A stretch of 10,429 nucleotides of DNA from FEN-1322 sp041663425 (GCA_041663425.1 JBAYMS010000052.1:1-10429); one strand, 5' to 3'. Positions 1-6,758 are shown, counted from the first letter of the stretch. The notes: generated from the sequence alone by a model not told the origin. Numbers and translations: made by a program.

Positions 1-83
1 CGGTAAAAGCCGTTGCAACACCGGTAGCGGATGTTGCTTCTGCGGTAACCGAGCCGTTAGTGGAGGGTGATAAAGCAAAATAG
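1..83 (+). CDS. C-terminal end of an unrecognised protein (partial, 5' end outside window)
   Basis: The reading frame starting at base 3 is open from the window edge to a TAG at 81-83 and gives 26 residues ending in VEGDKAK. The tail is rich in Ala, Val and Pro with a charged end, as in a flexible C-terminal extension. No domain can be recognised from so little. The frame is supported by the terminator that follows 30 bases after the stop and by the other two forward frames closing early. The function is unknown. Confidence 0.5.
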   Translation, partial: VKAVATPVADVASAVTEPLVEGDKAK

Positions 84-113
84 TAATAAGCGAAGTCCCA
101 TCCAAATAGAAGA

Positions 114-143
114 GCCCTCGGTCATAAGACCGAAGGCTTTTTT
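114..143 (+). terminator. Rho-independent terminator of the upstream partial gene
   Basis: Bases 114-123 pair with 128-137 (nine pairs and one C-A mismatch) around an ATAA loop, followed directly by six T residues (138-143). This is a textbook intrinsic terminator. It closes the transcription unit ending at 83 and probably marks the left limit of the resident chromosome before the accessory block. Confidence 0.85.
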
Positions 144-215
144 ATTTTATCCTGCCACTTACCCCCAAATTATTTTGAAATAGTTTGCAACAAAATCGCC
201 CATTTTCCCGTCTTT

Positions 216-245
216 ATATATGAGGGGCATATGTTGCCCATATAT
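216..245. promoter_or_regulatory. Dyad centred on CATATG upstream of the ORF6N remnant
   Basis: The 7-base arms ATATATG (216-222) and CATATAT (239-245) are exactly symmetric about a central CATATG (228-233). The right inner arm reads TTGCCC, but the left inner arm is degenerate (AGGGG), so the palindrome looks partly eroded. It lies 18 bases upstream of the start of the ORF6N remnant and could be an operator for that gene or a relic of one. A Shine-Dalgarno-like GGGAGG lies at 251-256. Confidence 0.45.
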
Positions 246-262
246 GGAAAGGGAGGCAAGAA

Positions 263-615
263 ATGAGCGAGTTAGCCACCTTATATAAGGTAAAACCTTT
301 TGTTTTAAGACAGCAGGTCAAAAGAAATAAGGTGCGGTTCCCGGAAGATTTTATGTTCCAGCTTACAGAAGAAGAGGTTGATACCATGGTATCACAAAAT
401 GTGATACCATCGCGTAAGTACTTAGGCGGGCATTTGTAAAACTAAGGGATATTCTCGCTACTCATAAAGAGCTTGCACATAAACTGAGTGAGCTTGAAAG
501 AAAAATCGAGAAGCACGACGAAGATATCTGCGCGATCTTCGAAGCGATCCGCCAGCTCATGGCTCCACCTCCGGAACCTCCGTATTGGCTTTCATCAAAA
601 TACTTGACAAAGTAA
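263..615 (+). pseudogene. Decayed ORF6N-domain protein (phage/mobile-element type)
   Basis: Two frames together rebuild an ORF6N-type protein. Frame one (263-439, 58 codons, ATG with a GGGAGG site upstream) holds the hallmark VKRNKVRFPEDFMFQLTEEE and ends at SRKYLGGHL-stop. The second frame, from about 430 to the TAA at 613-615, carries the usual C-terminal part: AFVKLRDILATHKELAHKL, then ELERKIEKHDEDICAIFEA and IRQLMAPPPEPP. From knowledge of the family, three parts are damaged. The N-terminal strand before LATLY is absent. The roughly 30-residue segment between the GGHLPYAF and AFVKLR motifs is missing. Near 580-590 the expected IGFH ending appears only in another frame. ORF6N proteins are DNA-binding-like proteins found in phages and many genomic islands. 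This copy is almost certainly non-functional, although the 58-residue N-terminal product could still be made. Confidence 0.8.
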
Positions 616-631
616 TACAATTGTATATACT
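604..631 (+). promoter_or_regulatory. Sigma70 promoter and palindromic operator of the toxin-antitoxin pair
   Basis: A perfect -35 TTGACA (604-609) lies 16 bases before a -10 TATACT (626-631). Between them is a perfect 12-bp palindrome ATACAATTGTAT (615-626), followed by the overlapping 8-bp palindrome GTATATAC (623-630). A repressor bound there would block RNA polymerase, which fits autoregulation by the ribbon-helix-helix antitoxin encoded at 891. The -10 box ends only 2 bases before the toxin ATG at 634. Confidence 0.75.
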
Positions 632-633
632 AT

Positions 634-894
634 ATGAAAGAGATAAAGTGGAATAAATTAAAGAGCGAACGCCTTAAGCTGGTTCGCGGTGTATCTTTCG
701 AAGAGATAATTACTTCTGAATTTATTGCATTCCGGAAGCATCCGAAGAGGGAATTGCAGAGCTTTATGTTCTTTTACTACAAAGACTACATTTGGATAGT
801 TCCGTACGTTGAGGATAAAGACCATATATTTTTAAAAACCTTATATCCTAGCCGAAAATATACAAAGAAATATAGAAGAGGAGAGCTGAAATGA
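634..894 (+). CDS. BrnT-like toxin of a type II toxin-antitoxin system
   Basis: The 86-residue basic protein fits the BrnT-like toxin family, small RelE-fold ribonucleases that inhibit translation. Supporting features are the N-terminal W followed by RGVSFEEI (residues 18-25), a central aromatic strand (FFYYKDYIWIVPYV) and the C-terminal IFLKTLYPSRKYTKKY signature. The partner antitoxin starts inside its stop region (ATGA overlap at 891-894), the usual toxin-first order for this family. There is no Shine-Dalgarno motif, and the promoter -10 box sits 2 bases upstream of the ATG. The message must therefore be leaderless or nearly so, or the real start is elsewhere; the family-like N-terminus argues for 634. 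The family assignment rests on motif recognition. The target is inferred from the family. Confidence 0.8.
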   Translation: MKEIKWNKLKSERLKLVRGVSFEEIITSEFIAFRKHPKRELQSFMFFYYKDYIWIVPYVEDKDHIFLKTLYPSRKYTKKYRRGELK

Positions 895-1142
895 GAAAAA
901 TTAAGCTAACGCGGCAGGAGAAGGCTATTGAGGATGCTGCCTTGCGCGGCGAATATGTCGATGGTTCAAAAGAAGAATTTGAGGATATCGTCAAGGCGCT
1001 AGAAGTCCGTAAAAAAGATGCCGTATTGAATATACGGATCAATAGCTATGATCTTAAGAGTCTCAAAGAGAAGGCTAATAAGTTCGGCGTCAAATATCAG
1101 ACATTCATTTCCGAGATCCTCCACCGCGCCGCACAGGCATAA
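891..1142 (+). CDS. BrnA-like ribbon-helix-helix antitoxin
   Basis: An 83-residue protein, partner of the BrnT-like toxin. The N-terminal half is charged and probably wraps the toxin (the LTRQEKAIEDA to KALEVRKKD region, residues 6-43). The C-terminal half is a CopG/RHH DNA-binding unit. Its strand is VLNIRI (45-50), its first helix is about 53-65, GVKYQ forms the turn, and its second helix is TFISEILHRA (71-80). The phrase YQTFISEILH is characteristic of BrnT-linked antitoxins. A good ribosome site (GAGGAG, 878-883) precedes the ATG by 7 bases, and translation is coupled through the 4-base overlap with the toxin. It most likely binds the palindrome at 615-626 to repress the pair. Confidence 0.82.
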   Translation: MRKIKLTRQEKAIEDAALRGEYVDGSKEEFEDIVKALEVRKKDAVLNIRINSYDLKSLKEKANKFGVKYQTFISEILHRAAQA

Positions 1143-1149
1143 AATCGCA

Positions 1150-1179
1150 TTGCCTATTAATATAATTAGGTGCTATAAT
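1150..1179 (+). promoter_or_regulatory. Extended -10 sigma70 promoter upstream of the restriction operon
   Basis: TTGCCT (1150-1155), an 18-base spacer and a perfect extended -10, TGC-TATAAT (1171-1179), predict a start near 1186. The transcript would meet the hairpin at 1220-1250 before reaching hsdR at 1283. A second TATAAT (1267-1272) lies just before hsdR but has no recognisable -35 and is too close to the start codon to be convincing. Confidence 0.65.
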
Positions 1180-1185
1180 ATTATT

Positions 1186-1250
1186 ACTATGCAATATATG
1201 ACCGTAAAATAGTAACTTTCGCCGGGCGAGTATTCGCGCCGGCGTTTTTT
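1186..1250 (+). ncRNA. Predicted short transcript: leader/attenuator or small RNA
   Basis: The promoter at 1150-1179 and the intrinsic terminator at 1220-1250 delimit a transcript of about 65 bases. It contains a seven-codon ORF (1189-1212, M-Q-Y-M-T-V-K-stop) ending 7 bases before the hairpin. That geometry resembles an attenuation leader, but there is no ribosome site and no run of codons for one amino acid. The promoter and terminator are visible in the sequence; the existence of a stable RNA is inference. Confidence 0.35.
1220..1250 (+). terminator. Rho-independent terminator before hsdR
   Basis: CGCCGG plus GCGA (1220-1229) pairs with TCGC plus CCGGCG (1234-1244) around a GTAT loop, with one bulged base at 1238, followed by six T residues (1245-1250). 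It is GC-rich and strong. It ends the toxin-antitoxin transcript and any transcript from the 1150 promoter, so hsdR expression needs read-through or an unseen promoter. Confidence 0.8.
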
Positions 1251-1282
1251 ATGGGGTGGAATAGGGTATAATAGGGTTGAAT

Positions 1283-3835
1283 ATGGCAAAAGAAGCTCAA
1301 GCAAGAATAAAGATAAATAAGAAGCTCGAGGAATCAGGCTGGCGTTTTGAAGCCGACAAAAATGGTCCCACCAATATTAAGCTTGAGACCGGTGTCAAAT
1401 TTGCTGATTTAGGAGATGATCTTGAGAATGGTCAAACCCATGATAAGCGGCAGGGTGCGATTGATTTTCTTTTGCTTGATAAAGACGGTCGAGCGCTTGT
1501 TGTAGTTGAGGCGAAGAAAGAATCAATAGATCCTCTTTTTGCCAAAGAGCAGGCTAGAAACTACGCTCGAAACGTGCGAGCTCGTTTCATTATTCTCTCA
1601 AATGGGAATATTCATTATTTATGGGATACCAAACACGGTAACCCCGAAATTATTTCCCGATTTCCCACACAAGAATCTATCACACAATATGAATCATATA
1701 AGCCGAATCCTAAAGAGCTTGCAGATATAATAGTAGATGAAAATTATATTATGGAATCACAAATGCCAGGTTTTGCTCAAGACCCTGCTTTTCAGGACGA
1801 GGCACAGCGTCCAGCATTTCTTCGAAATAACAACCTCAAGCAAATGCGTCCATACCAGGTGCAAGCAATTAAGAACTTGCAGATAGCCGCTAGAGATGGT
1901 AAGGCACGTTTTCTTTTTGAAATGGCGACCGGTACAGGCAAGACACTTGTTTCCGCTGCGGCCATTAAATTATTTTTAAAGTCAGGCAACGCTCGGCGCG
2001 TCTTATTTTTAGTCGATCGCCTGGAATTGGAGAAACAAGCCCAGACCGCTTTTGAGGATTATCTCGGTAAGGATTACGCCTCGATGATATATAAAAATAA
2101 CCGTGATTCATGGGCTAACGCCCATATCGTTGTTTCGACTATACAAACTTTTCTTGCTGGAGATCGTTACAGGAAAGAATTTTCGCCTACAGATTTTGAG
2201 TTGGTTATTTCGGATGAAGCTCATAGGTCCATCGGAGGTAATAGCCGTGCTGTATTTGAATATTTTGTTGGTTATAAGCTCGGGCTTACCGCTACCCCTA
2301 AGGATTATTTAAGAGGTTTTGATCATGAGGTGGTGGACACACAGCGTGAATTTGAGCGTCGCCAACTCCTTGATACTTATACGACATTTGGCTGTCCTTC
2401 AGGCGAGCCGACATTCCGGTTTTCATTATTGGACGGTGTTCCTAAATATTTAGTTAATCCTGTTATCGTGGATGCTCGCACTGAAATAACGACACAGCTT
2501 CTTTCCGACGATGGTTATGCGGCGCATACTACTACTGAAGAAGGGACTACTGTCGACGAAGTTTATAATGAGCGTCACTATGAGCGCAAGTTCTTTAACG
2601 AAGAAACGAATATCGCTATGTGCAAAGCGTTTATGGATAATGGTTTATTTGACCCTGTCGCCAAAGAGTGCGGAGTGGATCTTTTTGGAAAATCTATAGT
2701 TTTTTGTGTTTCCCAGCGTCATGCCGCGCGAATTACTAATAGCTTAAATAAATTGGCGTTTGAGAAATGGCCGGCCAGATATAGTGAATCCAATTTTGCC
2801 ATGCAGGTTACCTCGCTTGTGCAGGGTGCTCAGCAAATGACGATTAACTTTGCCAATAACGCTCTTGGTGGTAAGGTGAAACACCCTGAAGGATATGAAG
2901 CGTGCAAGACGCGCGTTTGCGTGACTGTTGGTATGATGACGACCGGTTATGATTGCCAAGATATATTAAATCTTGCTTTAATGCGCCCGGTCTTTAGCCC
3001 TTCTGAATTTGTGCAGATAAAGGGCCGGGGAACCCGGAAATATCTTTTTGAATATATAGACTATGACGCAAAAGAGACTCACGTCTTGGCCAAAGAGCGT
3101 TTTAAGTTCTTCGATTTTTTCGCAACCTGTGAATATTTCGAAAAAGAGTTTAAATATGATGAGAAAATCGATTTACCGCAGATAAAGAAAGTTTCCAAAG
3201 AAACTACAGTTGAAGCCGAATACGTAGATGAGAACGGAAATAAAGTATTCAAAGGCCTTGTCGATTTGGCTACCCCTGATGCCATCGAAACAATTGCGGA
3301 AATTCCTGTCGGTGCGGAAGGTATGCGTATCGATCGCGAAGGGTTTAAAAAAGCAGTTGCTGAAGATGTTCTCGGCAATGCCGAGCTAAAGAATCTTTGG
3401 GATAATGGTGATCTTGCGGCGGCAGAAGAATATACCAAAAAGCATGTTTTTGACAAACCTAAGTTTTTCCTTAATCTTGAAAAGATACGTAGGGCATTTC
3501 AAGTGGATCGCCGGATTTCTATCCGTGAGTTTCTTTTGGTGGCGTTTGGTCAGAAGGATGGATTTGATATGAAAGATGATTTGCTCGAATCCGAATGGCT
3601 TAAATTTCAGGCGGTCCATCCTGTGGATACGTCGCGTTATGATGCGGTGAAGAGTTTCTTTAAGGCATATATCGTTGACGAAGAAGTGCGCCAGATTGTT
3701 AAGGATAATACACCCGCGCAGTTTAATTTTTGCGCATCTTTTGGATTTGACGAATATCAGAAATTAAATGGTTACAAAACAATCGTCCCGACGTATATCA
3801 AAGATTACGTGTCTTTGAACACATTTATGAGTTAA
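1283..3835 (+). CDS. hsdR: Type I restriction enzyme, R subunit (HsdR, EcoEI-like)
   Basis: The 850-residue motor and nuclease subunit of a type I restriction-modification system translocates and cleaves DNA lacking the host methyl mark. The N-terminal PD-(D/E)XK nuclease shows GAIDF (D61) and VVVEAKK (E76, K78). The SF2 helicase motifs follow: Walker A ATGTGKT (215-221), VVSTIQTF, DEAH (311-314), LTATP (335-339) and motif VI QIKGRGTRK (from residue 578). The rest resembles the EcoEI-type C-terminal region that docks on the methylase. All catalytic residues are present and the frame is intact. The ATG at 1283 is preferred over the TTG at 1277 because the sequence from MAKE onwards is family-like and AGGG lies 6 bases upstream. 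It is the first gene of the operon, with the M-S gene following after 9 bases. Confidence 0.95.
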   Translation: MAKEAQARIKINKKLEESGWRFEADKNGPTNIKLETGVKFADLGDDLENGQTHDKRQGAIDFLLLDKDGRALVVVEAKKESIDPLFAKEQARNYARNVRARFIILSNGNIHYLWDTKHGNPEIISRFPTQESITQYESYKPNPKELADIIVDENYIMESQMPGFAQDPAFQDEAQRPAFLRNNNLKQMRPYQVQAIKNLQIAARDGKARFLFEMATGTGKTLVSAAAIKLFLKSGNARRVLFLVDRLELEKQAQTAFEDYLGKDYASMIYKNNRDSWANAHIVVSTIQTFLAGDRYRKEFSPTDFELVISDEAHRSIGGNSRAVFEYFVGYKLGLTATPKDYLRGFDHEVVDTQREFERRQLLDTYTTFGCPSGEPTFRFSLLDGVPKYLVNPVIVDARTEITTQLLSDDGYAAHTTTEEGTTVDEVYNERHYERKFFNEETNIAMCKAFMDNGLFDPVAKECGVDLFGKSIVFCVSQRHAARITNSLNKLAFEKWPARYSESNFAMQVTSLVQGAQQMTINFANNALGGKVKHPEGYEACKTRVCVTVGMMTTGYDCQDILNLALMRPVFSPSEFVQIKGRGTRKYLFEYIDYDAKETHVLAKERFKFFDFFATCEYFEKEFKYDEKIDLPQIKKVSKETTVEAEYVDENGNKVFKGLVDLATPDAIETIAEIPVGAEGMRIDREGFKKAVAEDVLGNAELKNLWDNGDLAAAEEYTKKHVFDKPKFFLNLEKIRRAFQVDRRISIREFLLVAFGQKDGFDMKDDLLESEWLKFQAVHPVDTSRYDAVKSFFKAYIVDEEVRQIVKDNTPAQFNFCASFGFDEYQKLNGYKTIVPTYIKDYVSLNTFMS

Positions 3836-3844
3836 CGAGGGAGT

Positions 3845-6283
3845 ATGCTTACTCAAGAAACAAAACGTCATATTGATGCAGCCCGTCAAGTGCTCGTCGG
3901 TGTAGTGCCTAACCCATCTTCGCAGATTGACCAGATCACAAATGCCCTGATATATAAGTTTATGGACGATATGGATCAGTCAGCCATAAAAGCAGGCGGC
4001 GAGCCGTCTTTCTTTATCGGCGACCTTGAACGTTATGCGTGGACGCGTCTTATGGATTCACGGTTGGGCAATCAAGAGCGCATGAATCTATATTCCGAGG
4101 CGCTAGTCAAATTCTCAGCGGCTAAACAACTTCCACAGTTGTTCCGCGATATATTTAAATCCGCCTTTTTGCCTTATCGCTCACCGGAGGTTCTAGGACT
4201 TTTCTTAAAAGAAATAGATTATTTTGATTATTCTCATTCTGACGATTTAGGTGATGCTTATGAATACCTGCTTTCTGTTATGAGTAGTCAGGGTGATGCG
4301 GGGCAGTTTCGTACACCGCGGCATATTATAGATTTTATAGTCGATGCATTAAATCCTGCTAAAAATGATAAAGTGCTTGATCCTGCTTGCGGTACGGCCG
4401 GATTTTTAGTCAGCGCCTACAAACATATTTTGGAACAGCACGATGGTAAAAATCCTGATGGCTCGAAGAATAAAGAGAAACCGCTTACTCCGGATCAGCG
4501 AAAAGCTTTGATGAATAATTTTGAGGGCTATGACGTTGATCCTGGTATGGTGCGAATCTCGCAGGTAAATTTGTATCTACATCATTTCCGGAATCCCAAG
4601 ATATTTAACTACAATACTCTTTCGCAGGATGAGCGCTGGACTGATAAATTTGACGTTATACTTGCCAATCCACCATTTATGTCTCCAAGAGGCGGTGTTA
4701 GCACGCATAATAAATTTAGTGTTAAGTCTAGTCGTTCTGAGGTCCTATTTGTTGATTACATTATGAGTCACCTTCGTCCGAAAGGCCGAGCGGGTATTAT
4801 TGTCCCTGAAGGTATTATTTTTCAATCTGCCTCAGCGCATAAACAGCTCCGCAAAAATTTAATCGAAGATGGTTTATATGCGGTTGTAAGTTTGCCTTCC
4901 GGAGTATTCCAGCCATATGCAGGGGTAAAAACAAGTATTCTTCTGTTTAATAACGAGCTTGCTAAACAAAGCACCGAGATCCTTTTTCTGAAGGTCGAGA
5001 ATGACGGCTTTGATCTGGGCGCGACAAAACGTCCGATCAATAAAAATGACTTGCCACAAGCGTTGGAAATTATAGGCGCATGGAAAGACGGCAAGAAGGT
5101 GGAAAACAAACTCGCCTTATATGTCGAGAAAACAAAAATTGTTGAAAGTAATGACTATAGCCTGTCTGGAGATCGTTATCGAATAGCAACGGATTACACT
5201 AAAGCCAAATGGTCGATGGTAGAGTTAGGTGAGTTTCTAGATTACGAGCAACCAACAGATTACATTGTAGAATCTGTCGACTACAACGATAGTTATCCAA
5301 CACCGGTTTTAACCGCTGGTAAATCTTTTATCTTAGGATACACAAATGAAAAAAAAGGGATATTTCATAACGGATTACCAGTTATAATCTTTGACGATTT
5401 TACGACTGCAACAAAATTTGTAGATTTTTCTTTCAAAGTGAAATCGTCAGCAATGAAGATATTGCACGCAAAAACAGAAAAGGCAAATATTCGCTACATA
5501 TTTTGGGCAATGCAGAATATTAAATTTACGCCGGGTGAACATAAACGATACTGGATATCGCAATATTCTAAATTCAAAATTCCTCTCCCGCCGATTGAAG
5601 TTCAAGAGCAAATTGTTGCCGAATTAGACGGCTATCAAAACATCATCTCCGGCGCTCGGCAGATTGTCGATAACTGGAAACCTAAAATCGACATCGACCC
5701 GAAGTGGCGGAGAGCGAAGTTGGGGGAGGTATGTGACTTTGTCCGTGGGCCTTTCGGTGGAAGCTTAAAAAAAGAAATTTTTGTCAGTGCCGGCTATGCC
5801 GTATATGAACAATCTCATGCTATTTATGAAAATTTTTCTGATTTCAGATATTTTGTTGACGAAGAAAAATTTAAAGAAATGAAAAGATTTGAAGTTAAAC
5901 CAAATGATTTAATAATGAGTTGTTCTGGGACGATGGGAAAAACAGCGATTGTTCCAATCGGATCTATAAAAGGAATTATAAATCAAGCGCTATTAAAATT
6001 AAAACCCCATAAAGGCCTTAGCGTACAATTTTTAAAATTATGGATGGATAGCGATGATTTTCAAGGCCAACTTTTATCAAAAGTATCTGGCGTTGCCATT
6101 CAGAACGTTGCATCTGTAAAAGTTTTACAAGATTTAAATATTTCACTTGCATCCATTGATATCCAGAAGCAAATCGTTGAAAAAATCGAGGCCGAGCGCG
6201 CGCTTGTAGAATCATCCAAGAAGTTAATCGAGATTTACGAACAGAAAACAAAAGACGTTCTTTCCAAGCTCTGGAAGGAGTAG
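3845..6283 (+). CDS. Fused type I methyltransferase-specificity protein (HsdM-HsdS)
   Basis: One 812-residue polypeptide combines the adenine methyltransferase and the specificity subunit. Residues 1-150 form the HsdM N-terminal helical domain. The methyltransferase has motif I DPACGTAGF (179-187) and the catalytic NPPF (275-278), marking N6-adenine methylation. HsdM-like sequence ends near DYSLSGDRYR (437-446). A complete two-domain HsdS follows: TRD1 from KWSMVELGE (455) to about 575, a conserved linker PLPPIEVQEQIVAEL (580-594), TRD2 from WRRAKLGEV (621) to about 765, and a second conserved helix IDIQKQIVEKIEAE (771-784). Separate HsdM (about 500 residues) and HsdS (about 400) are the rule, so this is a compact fusion. 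It starts at an ATG with GAGGGAG just upstream. It should form the modification complex and recruit HsdR. The two TRDs differ, predicting a bipartite asymmetric site whose sequence cannot be read from here. Confidence 0.93.
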   Translation: MLTQETKRHIDAARQVLVGVVPNPSSQIDQITNALIYKFMDDMDQSAIKAGGEPSFFIGDLERYAWTRLMDSRLGNQERMNLYSEALVKFSAAKQLPQLFRDIFKSAFLPYRSPEVLGLFLKEIDYFDYSHSDDLGDAYEYLLSVMSSQGDAGQFRTPRHIIDFIVDALNPAKNDKVLDPACGTAGFLVSAYKHILEQHDGKNPDGSKNKEKPLTPDQRKALMNNFEGYDVDPGMVRISQVNLYLHHFRNPKIFNYNTLSQDERWTDKFDVILANPPFMSPRGGVSTHNKFSVKSSRSEVLFVDYIMSHLRPKGRAGIIVPEGIIFQSASAHKQLRKNLIEDGLYAVVSLPSGVFQPYAGVKTSILLFNNELAKQSTEILFLKVENDGFDLGATKRPINKNDLPQALEIIGAWKDGKKVENKLALYVEKTKIVESNDYSLSGDRYRIATDYTKAKWSMVELGEFLDYEQPTDYIVESVDYNDSYPTPVLTAGKSFILGYTNEKKGIFHNGLPVIIFDDFTTATKFVDFSFKVKSSAMKILHAKTEKANIRYIFWAMQNIKFTPGEHKRYWISQYSKFKIPLPPIEVQEQIVAELDGYQNIISGARQIVDNWKPKIDIDPKWRRAKLGEVCDFVRGPFGGSLKKEIFVSAGYAVYEQSHAIYENFSDFRYFVDEEKFKEMKRFEVKPNDLIMSCSGTMGKTAIVPIGSIKGIINQALLKLKPHKGLSVQFLKLWMDSDDFQGQLLSKVSGVAIQNVASVKVLQDLNISLASIDIQKQIVEKIEAERALVESSKKLIEIYEQKTKDVLSKLWKE

Positions 6284-6368
6284 ATATAGATAAAAACGTA
6301 GATGTTTCAAAACCACATAAGCTTACCTTGCGAATTGTGTAACGTGAGCTATGAGATTATTTTTGTAA

Positions 6369-6393
6369 AATAAATAAGTGTAACCTATTTATT
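6369..6393. other. AT-only hairpin after the M-S gene
   Basis: AATAAATA (6369-6376) and TATTTATT (6386-6393) form a perfect 8-bp stem with a 9-base loop. It has no GC pairs and no clean T tail, so it is a weak terminator at best. It is one of several stem-loops in the 526-base gap. Confidence 0.4.
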
Positions 6394-6399
6394 ATTAAA

Positions 6400-6419
6400 T
6401 GGCACATTGCCAAGTGCCA
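6400..6419. other. TGGCAC hairpin upstream of the small ORF
   Basis: TGGCAC (6400-6405) and GTGCCA (6414-6419) form a perfect 6-bp stem with an 8-base loop. It ends 20 bases before the ribosome site of the small ORF at 6453. It could be a leader structure; no known riboswitch is recognised. Confidence 0.4.
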
Positions 6420-6452
6420 GCTCTTCCGCAGTCTGATAAAGGAGAAGTTTAT

Positions 6453-6605
6453 ATGAAAAATTCTAGACCAGACTGTGGCTTAAAGGCCATGTGTCTAGTA
6501 AAAGCCAAGGTACGTGTTTTTAAAAAAATAGTAATTGCTAGTTACTTAGTAATAAGCGTTACGTTAAATATTCAAATACGGACTGGAGAAGAGCTGGTCT
6601 ACTAA
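6453..6605 (+). CDS. Small ORF, predicted 50-residue single-pass membrane protein
   Basis: The 50-codon frame from ATG 6453 to TAA 6603-6605 is preceded by a strong ribosome site (AAGGAG, 6439-6444, 8 bases before the ATG), one of the best in the window. The N-terminal half is very basic and has two Cys residues (8 and 14). Residues 26-42 (IVIASYLVISVTLNIQI) form one short hydrophobic segment, and the tail is acidic (GEELVY). Positive-inside rules predict an inward N-terminus. The frame is open further upstream to an ATG at 6399, but the ribosome site favours 6453. No family is recognised. Small membrane peptides beside defence genes can be toxins or effectors, but nothing here proves that, and the ORF could be fortuitous within a structured RNA or relic element. 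Confidence 0.45.
   Translation: MKNSRPDCGLKAMCLVKAKVRVFKKIVIASYLVISVTLNIQIRTGEELVY
6463..6601. repeat. Mutually exclusive inverted repeats in the 6.4-6.6 kb gap
   Basis: CTAGAC (6463-6468) can pair locally with GTCTAG (6493-6498) over an inner stem TGGCT/GGCCA (6476-6480 with 6485-6489). The overlapping TAGACCAG (6464-6471) can instead pair with CTGGTCTA (6594-6601), 122 bases downstream. The two foldings compete for the same bases and enclose nearly all of the small ORF. Confidence 0.4.
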
Positions 6606-6758
6606 AATTATTGTATAATAGTGCCTGACTAAGAAATACGGACGGTTCTGTTTTTAAACCTGCAAACGCACTATTCAGTATGCTTTTGCAAGTAAGCTGT
6701 GTAAGAAATATGACAATCACGGACTTTTTATAGAATAGTCGAAATCCTACGAAACATA

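Noticed and set aside
1277..1282. TTG start for hsdR two codons upstream of the ATG
   Set aside because: The ATG at 1283 has AGGG at a usable distance and gives the natural MAKE start; the TTG has no advantage.
3079..3456. 125-codon reverse-strand open frame inside hsdR
   Set aside because: It lies opposite a fully supported HsdR coding region and is Ser/Ala-rich low-complexity sequence with no recognisable motif.
6634..6665. Resemblance of ACGGTTCT to the 3' strand of a group II intron domain V
   Set aside because: The matching 5' GAGCC strand and bulge are absent, and no intron-encoded reverse transcriptase is nearby.
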